A stretch of DNA of 64,000 nt from Odobenus rosmarus divergens. Lineage: Eukaryota > Chordata > Mammalia > Carnivora > Odobenidae. Below are positions 24,780-37,057 of the stretch, in pieces. The DNA lies in NCBI RefSeq assembly GCF_000321225.1, contig NW_004450322.1:24738-88737 (forward strand). Direction: 5' to 3'. The stretch's first letter is position 1. Each line of letters starts with the position of its first letter. The translations under genes and the position numbers were made by a program. The notes under the pieces are model-generated. The model did no database searches. It was not told where the DNA came from and saw nothing but the letters and a program-made list of their open reading frames with translations.

Positions 24780-25540
24780 CTGACATCAAACAGAGCATTT
24801 CATGACACCATTACTCATGCAGAGGAGAAAAGAGTGGAAGGGACTGGCAGTCTTCCACAGAGGGTACAGAGTCCTTTTAGAACTGATCCTAGGAAATCCA
24901 GGAACAATAAGAGACCCTGAGCAGGGCCTTCCTACCCTCCGTGGCTGGTTGGTCTTCAGATAATGACTCAGGCACCTGGCAGTCCCATTTCTTGGGTAGA
25001 GAAGGTTGGAGAGCAGTGAGATTGGCATGGAACAAACTCAGGGGCCAAGACCAAGGGTGCAGAGGCCTTTTAGGCAGGGTCCACTGGGGAAAAGAGGTAA
25101 ACCCAAATACCAGCACATGCTCCCCCACCAGAGTTGGCTGGACACGCACCTGAACCTGGATATTTAATGGCCCCATCTCTTGTGCAGGGGAGGAAATAGT
25201 TGATAAGAGTGGCACAAGTCAACACTGGAGTTCTCCGTGGTGAGTGCAGTGGCCTTTCAGGAGGGGCACTACAGGAACTGGAGGGATCTGGAGCCCCAGG
25301 CAGCACCCTGCCCCCCCACACTCCACGTCTGGCTGCTCTTCCAGTAACTACCAGGGATTTATGGCCCAGTTTATCACGTGGGGGAGGTTGAAGAGCAGTG
25401 AAATCCCATGGGATGACCCCAGAGGCCAATGTGAGGGGTAAAGAAATCTTTCAGAGGTAACTTCTATGGAACAGGGACTATCTGAAACCTCATCTAAGCT
25501 CCACCTTTTTCAGCCACTTAGCCACCTGACATTGTCCTGG
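24780..25540. other. Intergenic, G-rich repeated phrasing
   Basis: It continues the loose repeat blocks noted at 23150-24240. Short ORFs on both strands have no recognisable domains. Confidence 0.35.
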
Positions 25541-25542
25541 CC

Positions 25543-25600
25543 GTTCTCTGTTGCCACGGTCTGGAAGGTTGGTTCTCTGTTGCCATGGTCTGGAAGGTTG
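25543..25600. repeat. 29-bp tandem duplication
   Basis: Two adjacent 29-bp copies (25543-25571 and 25572-25600) differ at one base (cacggt/catggt). Confidence 0.92.
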
Positions 25601-26028
25601 ATTGACTTGCTCAGCTTGACTCCAGAAGCCAGATTGGCTTAGCCCCCAGGGGCCTCCACACAGGGTGCATTATTCAGAAGAGTACAGATTAGTGCATGCA
25701 TGTGAAGAAAATGCCTGAGGCCAAGGAGAGAACCATCTAAAAGGATTAGAAGGAGCAGTGGTTGGCACTCATACAGGCAAAAGAATAGTACCTGCTCCCA
25801 CCAACCAGACTGGAGAAACACGCATAATTCATGAGGCATTGAGTAGAGTCCTTAAGAAGGTCTTGTCCCGTAGTTGTGGAGAATAATTAGCCCTAGACTG
25901 GGACTGCTCCAGGACCCCATCTAACAAATCATGAAGGCAAGACCTGAAAGAATAAAAAGATTTCCAAGAAACTTAACTGCATCCCATGCATCCCAAAACG
26001 AAGTTCAAGAAGATAACACAACACGACC

Positions 26029-26187
26029 GGGCGCCTGGGTGGCTCAGTCAGTTGGGCGTCTGCCTTCAGCTCAGATCGTGATCCCGGAGTCCTGGGATCG
26101 AGTCCCACATCGGGCTCCCTGCTCAGCAGGGAGTCTGCTTCTCCCTCTGCCCCTCCCGCCTGCTCATTCTTGCTCTCTCTCTTAAAA

Positions 26188-26219
<32 letters not shown>

Positions 26220-26226
26220 CTTTAAA
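26029..26226 (+). repeat. CAN-SINE with expanded (AAAT)n
   Basis: The tail holds about nine AAAT units before the A-run. Confidence 0.93.
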
Positions 26227-26234
26227 AAATAATA

Positions 26235-27660
26235 CAACACAACCATGTAGGATTTATCCCTGGGATGCTAGCTTATGATTAACATATGCCAATCAATCAA
26301 TTTGATGCACCACATTAACAGAATGAAAGATAAAAACCAATGATCATCTCAATAGATGCAGAAAAAGCATTTGACAAAGATCAACATCCATTCATGATTA
26401 AAAAAAAACAAAACACCTCAGCAAAATAGGTATAGCAGAAACTTACCTCAACACAATAAAGCACATTTATGAAAATCCGACAGCTAACATTATAATTAAC
26501 GGTGAAAATCTGAGAGCTTTTCCTCTAAGATCCAGTACAAGGCAAGCCTGCCCACTCTCACCACTTCTATTCAACATAACACTGGAAGTCCTAGCAAGAG
26601 AAATCAGACAATAAAAGAAAATAAAAGACACCCAAATCAGAAAGGAAGAACTAAAATTATCTCTGTTTTGGGGCACCTGGGTGGCTCAGTCGTTAAGTGT
26701 CTGCCCTTGGCTCAGGTCATGGTCCCAGAGTCCTGGGATCAAGCCCCGCATCGGGCTCCCTGCTGTACAGGAAGCCTGCTTCTCCCTCTCCCACTCCCCC
26801 TGCTTGTGGTCCCTCTCTTGCTGTGTCTCTCTCTGTCAAATAAATAAAAAAAATCTTTAAAAAAAATAAAATCTGTTTTTGGATGACAAGATCCTATTTG
26901 TAGGACATGAAAAGATGCTCAACATCACTCATCATCAGGGAAATGCAACTTAAAACCACAGTGAGATAGGAACTTTACACCTGTCAGAATGGCTAAAATG
27001 AGAATCATAAGAAATAGCAAGTATTGGTGAGGATGTGGAGAAAAAGGAACCTTCATGCTCTGTTGGTGGGAATGCAAATTGGCGCAGCCACTGTGGAAAA
27101 CAGTATGAAGGTTCCTCAGAAAATTAAAAATAAAATTACCATATGATCCAGTAATTCCACTACTGAGTATTTACCCAAAGAAAACAAAAGCATGCATTCA
27201 AACAGATATCTGCACCCCTATGTTTATTGCAGCATTATTTACAATAGCCAAGATATGGAAGGAACCCAAGTGTCCATCAATAGATGAATGGATAAAGATG
27301 TGGTATATATACAATGGAATATTATTCCGCCTTAAAAAAGAAGATCCTGCCATTTGCGACAGTAGGAATAAACCTAGAGGACATTATGCTAAGTGAAATA
27401 CGCCAAAGACAGAAAGAAAAATGATTAGTGATCTTGCTTAAGTGAGGAATCTCAAAAAGTTGAATCAATAGAAACAGAACAGTGGTTACCCAGGGTGACC
27501 CTGGGGAGGTAGGGAAGGTAGGGGAAATGGGAAGATGTCGGTCAAAGTTTACAAATTTGCAGTTACGTACGATGAACAAGTTCTAGCGATCTAACAGCAT
27601 GGTGATTATAGTTAATAATACTGTATTGTATACTGGAAATTTACTAAGAGAGTAGATATC
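26235..27660 (+). mobile_element. L1 fragment, sense ORF2 to 3' end
   Basis: It begins in the reverse-transcriptase region and runs through the ORF2 C-terminal part into 3' UTR-like sequence. Stops break the frame. A SINE interrupts it at about 26669. Confidence 0.85.
26669..26867 (+). repeat. CAN-SINE nested in L1
   Basis: It is flanked by aaaattatctctgtttt and the related aaaatctgttttt. Confidence 0.93.
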
Positions 27661-27673
27661 AGGGGTTCTTAAT

Positions 27674-27694
27674 ACACACACACACACACACACA
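27674..27694. repeat. (CA)n microsatellite
   Basis: About ten CA units at the end of the L1 fragment. Confidence 0.93.
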
Positions 27695-28359
27695 AAGGTA
27701 ACTATGTGCGAAAATAGATCTGTTAATTGGCCTGACTGTAGTAATCATTTCACTATGTATATCTACTTGCCTAGTGGCTATTACCAATGGAATATGAAAA
27801 ATGCATATATGTTTCTCCAGAATACTTCTTTCCATCTCTAGGAACGTTGGAAGGGCAAGGGCTCTGCCTGCCTTCAGTGCTGAGGATATATAGCAGGTGA
27901 CTAGAAGTTTATTTCATATTCAAGATGTATCTTCCCACGAGGAAAACAGTAAGCCCGCATGGCTTGAAGTTCAAGTTGTGCAGTGCATTCAAAAAGCAGT
28001 TCATTTGAGGCTACATAAACTCTTTCAGAGAATAGAAACAAAAGGGTAAAATCCCCAGTCCAGTTTATGAAGATAGCATATTTGTTTCCTAGGGCTGCCA
28101 TAACAGAACGCCACAAACTGGGGGGCTTAAAACAACAGAAATTTATCGCTTCACAGTTCTGGAGCCTGGAAGTCTGCAATTAATGTGTTGGCAGGGCCAC
28201 GCTCCCTCTGGAGCCTAAAGGTGACCCCTCCCTTGCCTCTTCCTAGTTTCTGGCAGTTTGCCAGCAATCTTTGGCGCTCCCTGATTCCAGATGTATAACT
28301 CGACCCTCTGCCCTGTTACCACATAGCATTCTCCCTGTGTCCCCCTGTCCTCACATGTC

Positions 28360-28577
28360 TTCTTTTTTTTTTTTAATTTTTGAGGGTTTATTTATTTTAG
28401 AGAGAGCGAGCAAGCAGGGGGAGGGGCAGAGGGAGAGAGGAGAGAGAGAATCCACAAGCAGACTCCCCAGTTAGCACAGAGCCTGATGTGAGGCTCGATC
28501 CCAGGGCCCTGAGATCATGACCTAAGCTGAAATCAAGAGTCAGCCCCTTAACCAACTGAGTCACTCAGGCGCCCCTT
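28360..28577 (-). repeat. CAN-SINE
   Basis: A minus copy with a long poly-T start, abutting another SINE on its right. Confidence 0.92.
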
Positions 28578-28681
28578 AATTTTTTTTTATTACGTAAACT
28601 CTTCGCCCAATGTGGGGCTCGAACTCACGCCCCGGAGATCAAGAGTTGCGCACTTTCCCGACTGAGCCAGCCAGGCGCCCC
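28578..28681 (-). repeat. Older short SINE
   Basis: It lies head-to-tail with the preceding copy in the same orientation. The younger one inserted into this one's poly-T end. Confidence 0.88.
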
Positions 28682-28859
28682 TGGCCATTTTACAAGGACT
28701 AAAGGCCCGCCTTACAGCAATATGGCCTCATCCTAACTAATCCCATGTGCAATGACACTATTTCCACATTAGGTCACATTCTGAGGTACTGGGGGTTAGG
28801 GCTTCAACATCTTTTCTGCAGGAGCACAGTTCAACCCATAACAGCATAATGAACAACAA

Positions 28860-29126
28860 CAAAAATTTCAGGTTTATCTCATTCGGGTATATAGATGCAA
28901 AAATCCTAAATGAAATACTAGCAATATATAAAAAGGATAAAGTATCTTGACAAGATGGGTTTATCCCTGGAATACAATGTTAGTTTATTATTGGAAAATT
29001 GAACAATGTAACTTACCATATTTACAGATTAAAAGAGAAAACTCATGATTGCCAAGAAAGACATAGAAAAAGTATCTGACACATTTTAGAAGCCATCTAT
29101 AATTTTTTTAAAAACTTAGCCAAGTA
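28860..29126 (+). mobile_element. L1 ORF2 fragment, sense
   Basis: Reverse-transcriptase-region wording ('gaaatactagcaatatat', 'gatgggtttatccctgg') with frame breaks. It probably continues at 29640-29780 beyond the inserted SINEs. Confidence 0.75.
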
Positions 29127-29331
29127 GGGGCACCTGGGTGGCTCAGATGTTAAGCGTCTGCCTTCGGCTTGGGTCATGATCCCAGGGTCCTGCCTGGGAT
29201 GGAGCCCCACATCAGTTCCCTGCTCAGCGGGGAGCCTGCTTTTCCCTTTCCCTCTGTCCCTCCCCCCAACTCATGCTCTCTCGCTCTCTCTCTCTCGCTC
29301 TCTCTCTCAAATAAATAAAATTCTTAAAAAA
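29127..29331 (+). repeat. CAN-SINE
   Basis: A plus copy with a long (CT)n/(TCGC)n pyrimidine segment at about 29275-29308. Confidence 0.93.
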
Positions 29332-29410
29332 ATTTAGTAGGAAGAAATGGGAACTTCTATAACCTGGTAAGGATCTCTACAAAAAAAAAAAAAAACAACA
29401 TTATTCTCTT

Positions 29411-29618
29411 GGGGCGCCTGGGTGGCTCAGTCATTAAGTGTCTACCTTTGGCTCAGGTCATGATCCTGGGGTCCTGGGATCAAGCCCCACGCCGAGCCCC
29501 GCGCCGGGCTCCCTGCTCAGCTGGAGGCCTGCTTCTCCCTCTCCCACTCCCCCTGCTTGTGTTCCCTTTCTCACTGTCTCTCTGTCAAAAAAGAAATAAA
29601 GTCTTTAAAAAAAAAACA
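29411..29618 (+). repeat. CAN-SINE with TSD
   Basis: The sequence acattattctc lies on both sides. The body has a 10-bp internal repeat (cccacgccgag / ccccgcgccggg region at about 29484-29508). Confidence 0.94.
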
Positions 29619-29789
29619 AAACATTATTCTCAGTGGGAAATGTTGAAAGATTTCCCTTTAAATAAAATTTTAAAAACCCTGCAAGTGTTCTACTATCAGT
29701 GTTTCTCTCCACCATTGTACTGAAAATTCTAGCCAATTCAGTAAGAGCAGGAAGAAAAGGGTATAAGGGATCAGTGGTCTGTAGGGTCA

Positions 29790-30290
29790 GTGATCGTAGA
29801 AAAGTAGGTTTGTGAGGCTCAGGTCAAGAGCTCAGGCTGCAGGGTGACAATGTTAAGGATACTTAAAACAGAGCTCCTGGATATTTCAATGTACACCCCC
29901 AGGAAACTACACAGCCTCCTTTCTAAGCTAACAAAATTTAAAACTTCCCGGATACCTACCTGGGCTAACAACCAAGAGATCTGTATCTGGACTATGACCA
30001 TGCTGGCCTTTCTCTGAGCCAAACCGCTGAAGCTGATAAGACACATGGAGATCAGATTTACCACAGAGAGTGAGGGAGGGTGCACCCTGCAATATGCTAC
30101 AGACCTGCTTCACCAAAAGCCACGCCCTATCTACATTGTCCCCCCACCCCCATCCTCCAAGTCCTGAATTCAGAATGGTGTACCCCAGTGTATTACCACC
30201 CTTTCCCCCCCAAACTGTGCACGGCCTTACACCCTGCCAATGCTGAGGATTTTCCACAATAATATTAAGATATTATACATATTATATACT
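29790..30290. other. Intergenic, nothing recognised
   Basis: No repeat family, gene or RNA is evident; short ORFs only. Confidence 0.4.
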
Positions 30291-30304
30291 ATATATATTA
30301 TATG

Positions 30305-30385
30305 CTATATTACCTCCATTTTATAGATAAGGAAACTGAGGCTCAGAAGGAGTAAGAAATTTGACCAAAGTCAAACCATGCTGGC
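30305..30385 (-). repeat. MIR fragment
   Basis: The core 'ttttatagataaggaaactgaggc' is characteristic of MIR in reverse orientation. Confidence 0.75.
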
Positions 30386-30410
30386 ATGAGATAATAGAAA
30401 ATATATATAT

Positions 30411-30612
30411 TGGGTGCCTGGGTGGCTCAGTTGGTTAAGCAACTGCCTTCGGCTCGCGTCATGATCCTGGAGTCCCGGGATCGAGTCCCGCATCGGGCTC
30501 CCTGCTCAGCAGGGAGTCTGCTTCTCCCTCTGACCCTCCCCCCTCTCATGTGCTCTCTCTCTCTCTCATTCTCTCTCTCTCAAATAAATAAAATCTTTAA
30601 AAAAAAAAAAAG
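30411..30612 (+). repeat. CAN-SINE, outer of a tandem pair
   Basis: The outer TSD gaaaatatatatattg occurs left at about 30395 and right at about 30824, beyond the second SINE. Confidence 0.94.
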
Positions 30613-30628
30613 AAAACATTGATATAAG

Positions 30629-30823
30629 GGCGCCTGGGTGGCTCAGTTGGTTAAGCGACTGCCTTCGGCTCAGGTCATGATCCTGTAGTCCCGGGATCGA
30701 GTCCCACATCGGGCTCCCTGCTCAGCAGGGAGTCTGCTTCTCCCTCTGACCCTCTTCCCTCTTGTGCTCTCTATCTCTCATTCTTTCTCTCTCAAATAAA
30801 TAAATAAAATCTTTTAAAAAAAA
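30629..30823 (+). repeat. CAN-SINE, second of a tandem pair
   Basis: It inserted in the A-rich tail of the preceding SINE, same orientation. Confidence 0.94.
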
Positions 30824-30839
30824 GAAAATATATATATTG

Positions 30840-31880
30840 GTCTCTGCCCCCTGGTTCCTCACATGGTGCTCCTAAAACCCTTGAATCTCCTAAGTGATAA
30901 AAGCACAAGAGCATCTCTTGTTCTAATATTTGCCTTTGACCCTTGTTCCTGACACAGGGCTCCTGAAACCCTTGTAATTCCTAAGTGATAAGAACATTAA
31001 GAGCGGGGCACCTGGCTGGCTCAGTCAGAAAAGCATGTGACTCTTGATCTTGGGGTCGTGAATTCGAGCTCTACTATGGGTGTAGAGATGACTTAAATAA
31101 ATAACTTAAATAAATAAAACTTAAAAAAAAAATAGAACACTAGGAGCATCTTTTGTTCTAATGAGGTGACTCTAGGTGAGCTCCTGGGTGGGGCTGGTCA
31201 CCAGAAAGACCAAGCCAAGATTAGGAACCTGGGATTTTTCAGCCCCGCCTTCCCCCGCTTCTCCAGAGAAGGGAGAGGACTGGAAACAGAGTTAATGACC
31301 AATCATGCCTACATGAGGAAGCCTCCATCAAAATCCCAGCAGCATGGGGTTCAGGGAGCTTGCAGGGGGGTGAGTGCATCCACATACTGGAAGGGTGACG
31401 CACCCCAACTCCACAGGGACAGAAACTCCTGTGCTCGAGACCCTCCCAGACCTTGCCCTATATATCTCTTCATCTGGCTGTTCATCTGTATCCTCTATCA
31501 TGTCCTTTCATAAACAGATAAATATAAGTAAGTGCCTCCCTGAGTTCTGCGAGTCGCTCTGGCAAATTAATTGAACCTGAAGAAGGGGTCGTGGAAAACT
31601 CTGATGTAGCCACAACTTCTGGGGGTAACCTGGGGACCTAATACTTGCAGTCGGCATCTAAGGTGGGCAAGGGGGCGGTCTTGTGGGACTGAGCCGTTAA
31701 CCTGGGGGATCTGACGCCATCTCCAGGTAGATGGTGTCGGAATTGAGTTCGATTGTAGGACGCCCACCTGGTGTCACGGAGAATTGCTGGATGTGGAGAG
31801 AAACCTCCACACCTCTGGTGACCAGCTGCGTCAGAAGTGAAGTGTTCTGTGTAGAAGTAAAGGAGGAAAAAACCGAATTC
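30840..31880 (+). mobile_element. Solitary LTR-like element with internal duplication
   Basis: A TATA-like tatatatct lies at about 31460 and an ATAAA-rich stretch at about 31511-31527. The conserved-looking 'ctgagttctgcgagtcgctc' and 'tgacgccatctccaggtag' are wording I associate with mammalian ERV LTRs. A ~90-bp unit (gctcctaaaacccttgaatc...) is present twice at 30867 and 30959, the second copy cut by a SINE. The family is not named. Confidence 0.55.
31004..31132 (+). repeat. Older short SINE with 14-bp TSD
   Basis: It is flanked by agaacattaagagc and agaacactaggagc. It splits the second internal LTR-like repeat unit. Confidence 0.9.
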
Positions 31881-31889
31881 AGGAAACAA

Positions 31890-32873
31890 ACCCCAAATCG
31901 GGCCCCCATAAGCACCAGCACCACAGCCCCTCTCCCAGGGACTGACGGCCACAGATCCTCAGCAGCTGCCTCACAGGCCTCCAACCACTAATTACCTCAG
32001 GAACTCAAATCCTTAGGGCCACGTCCCTGACACCACCAGAAGCTGACCTTCCAAAACTGCCAATGGCCAAACCATAGGGCACGTCAGAACACACAGGAAA
32101 AAAAGAAAAAGAAATCCCTCAAGTCTTGACTGTCAGGGTCTGAGACTTGACCCTCTGGGAAGCTAACAAGTTTTATAGCTGCTGACAGAAGACACGAGAC
32201 TCGTGGGGATTTTACGGAGGACTTTCTCCTCAGGGCACAGCAGGATGCTGGCGCTCCATGTCCTCCAAGTCTCGAAGGGGTGACGCAGAGGGGCCGTGGT
32301 GGATGCTACCTATGCAGTGGGTTTCCAGTACAGCCAAGAAACGCTGAGCTTGGAGAATCCCAGCCTGCTCTTTGTCCCGGAGGGAGACATTACCTCATCC
32401 TGCCAGGTTGTTCGCTGTCAACACAATTCTGAGAAATGGTCAAGGTAATGAGTGGTCAGGGCCTTGTATTCTTAGACATTCAGGAAGTAGTCTACGGCCA
32501 GGCTATTATCCTGCAACCCACACAGAGGAGTTTAGGCTGATTTGCTGGTGTTTGGTGTCACTGTCAATGATTATAGGGAGCACTACATGGGTCCAAAAGC
32601 CAACTCCATCCCCAATGGAAAGATAGTCTGTTCCCCATTCTTTCCCCCCCAAATACAGATCTATAACCCAAAGGGCACAGTTTATTCCAGTTTAGGATTT
32701 GTTGTTAGCCTTGATTGGAAAACACCATTGCATTGGTTTGGTTAAGTCCCATGGGTGGTAGCATCAAGGGCCTGGAGCCAAGTTGCTGAGCTCTGGCATC
32801 ATCTGAGGCCATTCAGGTAGCAGGAGAAGAGAATGAATTTGTATCAGTCAGATCTAAACAAGGCCATGTTGGC

Positions 32874-32927
<54 letters not shown>

Positions 32928-34500
32928 GGATGAGGGAGGTTCAGGGCTGACATTGATACATCAGGCACGGCAGAATAGTTTAGGACCGGCCATGTTCACA
33001 TGAGTTTTTCTGTTTTTGTCATCCCAAGGAAGTGATGACAGACCGAGCAGGAGGTCAGATTGCCAGCTGCATCTGCTGCTTGACTCCGGGAGACCGTGTG
33101 ATTATTTTTCCAGGCTTCAGGGCTTGATCTAGGGGGACCAAGAGAGGATTAATCGTCTCCTCACCTCACACCTCTCAGAGGCTAACCCACGTGCTCCCCA
33201 AGTCCTCTCTTTGCACTGCCAGGAAATCAGTGTGTCCTACCCAGTGCCTGTAACTTCACTTTTATCCAATCATCTCCTACTTGGACCCAGATCTTTCATC
33301 CAGAGGGGTCAGGTGCAAAAAGACCAAAGGCATTTTTACAAAATTTACAGGGTTTTGTTGTGTGTGTGGGGTTTTGTTTTTTTTTTAATGTCTTCTATCT
33401 TGGCCACTGGGGGTCACTGTAGGGGAACTCAGGGAGCATGTACTCAATCATGTGATCCTGATCCTTATGATCTAGCACCGTGTCCATCCAACAAGAGAAT
33501 CCAGGTGACTGAACCAGAAAGAAGTTTGAATCTCCTAGGCCTCTTTTGGGCTGAGCTGCCACCCAGATGGTTACCAACCAGGTTAGCCTGGGTTTGCCAT
33601 GAGGAGGAAGAAAGATGGTGTCCAGGAATGGCAGAGCAGAGTCCCTGATTTTCAAACTAGGTCTCTAAGACCCCCCACCTTTTGTTCTGATCATCATCTA
33701 GGAGGTATCCAATAGGAGATGATCCCTTTTTGGTGATAGCCACCTTCAGGGATCAGTCTGCCTTACTAAGGTGTGTGGACCAGGAGGAGGTGAGAGGGGT
33801 AGACTGAGATTCTTCTGAGTCCATTTTTGAGGAGGCTGTTCAATGGTCATCAGCTATCTGCCAGTGGTAGGGAGCTTGGGATGTCTATCAAATACTTCAA
33901 CTCTTGACCCATTGTGGGGTGGCCTTTGTAACAAAAGTACACCACTGTCAAGACTGCAAATGCTCTGCATCAGAAACATAGTCTTTAACTTTGTGTCCAG
34001 TCTCTGATGATGAATGCACTGTCATGTCCAGAGGGTAATGGCAGCGTTTGGGGCAGCCCCGGCCCAGTCCGCCACTTGATTCCAGTCGGTCTCATCAGGG
34101 AACAGGCCCTTACTGTGGGCGTCTACACGGGTGACCCAGACTGACCTCAACCACTAACCATCCATTAATGATCCCCACAGGCCCCATCATTGCCCCCCAA
34201 GCCCCCATCAATCACACCAGAGACCCTCTATCAGACAAGACCTGCCCTCCACAGTCTCTCAGGCCCTAAAACCTCAAATCGAGTTCCAATTTTATGCCAA
34301 CTGCTGTTAAGCTGCTTCTGAGAACCACTTCCATTTCCTGTCCCCACCCTTAAGCCCATCTTCCCTAAGGGCTGCTCTTTTTCACAGGTCTAGTAGTGAG
34401 ACTGCTGTTTCTGAGCAGCATGGGAAAGCTAAATTGCTCTAAAGCTGTGATTTTCAAGCTTTTTAAATAGTATCATAAGTCTTCTCAAAAGCAGATAAAG
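31890..34500. other. Intergenic, possible old ERV internal sequence, unproven
   Basis: This is low-repeat sequence apart from a (GT)25. It follows an LTR-like element and may include decayed proviral DNA, but no retroviral motif could be confirmed on either strand. ORFs up to 145 codons (33211-33648) show no domain. Confidence 0.35.
32876..32925. repeat. (GT)25 microsatellite
   Basis: Fifty uninterrupted bases, the longest dinucleotide tract in the window and likely polymorphic. Confidence 0.95.
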
Positions 34501-34529
34501 GGAGGACACTCCTCGTGGAATTGAGGTTT

Positions 34530-35210
34530 CCTCGTTACGCCAAACTAGGTGGGTCAAGGCCAAGACCCCGCCTTTTCTGCAAACCAGTCGCCCCGCCCCC
34601 AGCTCAAGCAGACATACTCATTGGGTGATACGAATGTCAGTCAAAGCAAGACGTTCCCCTAGACTGCCAAAAGACCCGTGCTACTTAAGGGCAGCCGGGC
34701 TCTGACGTTCTCACTGGTTGAAAAGGGTATCAATCAAGTTCCCACTCCCGCCCCCTGGCCGCGGAAGAGCCGCGGATCGGGAGCCCGCGCTCCTGGGCAG
34801 GCCGGCGGGTCAATCAACTTTCTACCGTCTCGCTCAGCACACTCCGCGACTCGGGAACCAGAACTCTTGATTGGCTGCCCGCTGCCCTTTCAGCCGGAGA
34901 GCCCACCCTCTAAAGGTGTCCTAGCTGCTCTGATGAACAGCTGATTAACCCAAGGGCCGCCAGCGGCCCACCGAGCGGTCACAGCTGGCCCCGCCTCTTC
35001 CTGAACACCTAATGGCACAGAGGCAGGCGGGCCTGCAAAGAGGCTCTGAGCCCAGCCCAGCTTCTCTCGGCTGGTCCCCTAAGGTGTCGGGTTCGGTGCC
35101 CGGGAAGGGAGACAGTGAGACAGTGTCGTAAGCGCGCAGTGGGGCGAGGAGTCTGCGCAGCCCCCACGCTAAGGAGCGCGAAGACCTGGGGGCAGGTCCA
35201 AGACGCTTGT
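34530..35210. promoter_or_regulatory. Orphan GC-rich, promoter-like block
   Basis: The G+C and CpG content rises between AT-rich flanks. It has GC-box-like ccgccccc runs (34592, 34747), an inverted CCAAT (attggc at 34870-34875), an attgg at 34619, and repeated tcaatcaa motifs. No first exon or gene is recognised on either strand. Confidence 0.4.
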
Positions 35211-35446
35211 GAAGAGTAACTCAAGAGGGCTGCTACTTGGTTTCTCATCTAGCGCAGAGGAATTGACTTGGATTCAGTTCGCGGGAGTTCCATTCCAGTA
35301 CAGGAAATTTTACCCTCGTGTGTGCGTGTGTGTGTGATTTTTAAACATATATATTTACACTTTCTGTGTTTTCCTGTATGATTTTGTAATATAGTAATGG
35401 TGGTGCTGTAATTAGCTTCTAACTCTAGTTTAAAAGTTAAAAAGCA

Positions 35447-35648
35447 GGGGCACCTGGGTGGCTCAGTCGGTTAAGCGTCTGCCTTAGGCTCAGGTCATGA
35501 TCCTGGGGTCCTGGGATTCCTGGGATAGAGTCCTGCATCAGGCTCCCTGCTCAGCGGGAGCCTGCTTCTCCTGCCTGCCGCTCCCCCTGCTTGTGCTCTC
35601 TCTCTCTCTCTCTCACACACAAATAAATAAATAAAATCTTTTTTTAAA
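35447..35648 (+). repeat. CAN-SINE
   Basis: It carries a small 'cctgggatt' duplication near 35508-35525. It is flanked by aaaagttaaaaa(g/a) on both sides. Confidence 0.93.
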
Positions 35649-35689
35649 AGTTAAAAAAACAAACGTAAAAAGTCATAACTGTTACAATC

Positions 35690-36310
35690 TGTTATTGGTC
35701 AGACAATATATAAAATATGTAAACTGTAACATCAATAACCTGAATTGGGAGGGGGAGAAGTGAAAGTGTAAAGTTTAGGACTGCTACTGAAGTTAGATTT
35801 CTACTAGCTTCTAATAGGGTGTTGTTATAATTTGAAGATACTTTATGTAAGCCTCATGGTAACCACAAGGGAAAAACCTATAGTAATTACAAGAAAGAAC
35901 ATGATAAAGAAGTCAAAGTATACTGATACCAAAACAGCAAAGCACCAAAAAAGACCGTAGGATAAGAAACAAGGAACAACAGATCTACAAAAGAGCCAGA
36001 AAACGATTAACAAAATGGCAATAGTAAATCCTTACCTATCAATATTACCTTAAATGTAAATAAATTAAATTTTCCAATCAAAAGACATTAAATGGCTGAA
36101 TTGATTAAAAACAAACAAACAAACAAGATCTAACAATGCACTGTCTACAAGAGACTCACTTTAGCCTTAAGGACACACATAGACTGAGGGTGAAGGCATG
36201 GTAAAAGGTATTTCAAGCAAATGATTAGCCATAAAAAGCAGGTGTAGTTATATTTATATCAGACAAAATAGACTTTAAGCTAAAAATGGTACGTTTTATT
36301 AATCAAAAGT
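35690..36310 (+). mobile_element. L1 ORF2 fragment, sense
   Basis: Wording from the region between the endonuclease and reverse-transcriptase domains ('ctgtctacaagagactcact', 'atcagacaaaatagacttta'), with many stops. Confidence 0.8.
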
Positions 36311-36526
36311 CTTTTTAAGATCCCAAACTGACCCCTCTGAGCTTGTTTTGTGTTGTTGTTTTTCTTTTCCCAAAAAAAGTTTCCCCCCAGAGAGGCCACG
36401 TCTGTAGGGCAAGTGGAATTTTTCTGGAAAAGGGAGAAAGCAGATTCCAGGTGAGGAGAATGATGGCCCAGAGGTCGATATGACTTAGAATCTCGGCAGA
36501 AGCAGAGGCTGAAAAGTGTGCTCGGA

Positions 36527-36733
36527 GAGTTTTTTTTTTTTTTAAGATTTTATTTATTTGAGAGAGAGAGAGAATGAGAGATAGAGAAAGCACATGAGAT
36601 GGGGGGAGGGTCAGAGGGAGAAGCAGACTCCCTGCTGAGCAGGGAGCCCAATGTGGGACTCAATCCCGGGACTCCAGGATCATGACCTGAGCCGAAGGCA
36701 GCTGCTTAACTGACTGAGCCACCCAGGTGCCCC
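36527..36733 (-). repeat. CAN-SINE
   Basis: A minus copy with a long poly-T start. Confidence 0.93.
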
Positions 36734-37057
36734 GGGGATTAAGATTTTAAATAAGGGGAGTCATCTCTGAGAAGCTGATCTTTAGCAAAGACGTGAAGGA
36801 GGGGAGGGAGTTGGAAAGAGAATAAAAAGACAAGACTACAGCATTTCGAGGCCCCCAGAGGTGTACCTGTCCTTGACACCTCGTAGCCTCCATCAATGGC
36901 TGCTCTCTCCCCAAACTTCAGCTGAGACCCCGGACCCTCATTCTGACCCAGGCAGAGTTCCTCAGACCCTCTCTACCTTTGAGATGACACTCCAAGAATC
37001 CTGCCACTTTTCCGACAACTACTGCTAAAGGCCCTGACTGGCCTAAGTCATTTTCTT

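Larger units (their letters stand above)
28075..28855. repeat. Ancient interspersed repeat split by two SINEs
   Basis: The halves 'gggctgccataacagaac...' (28092) and 'tcacattctgaggtactggggg' (28775) belong to one well-known mammal-wide repeat, separated by SINE insertions at 28360-28681. The family name is not assigned. Confidence 0.6.
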
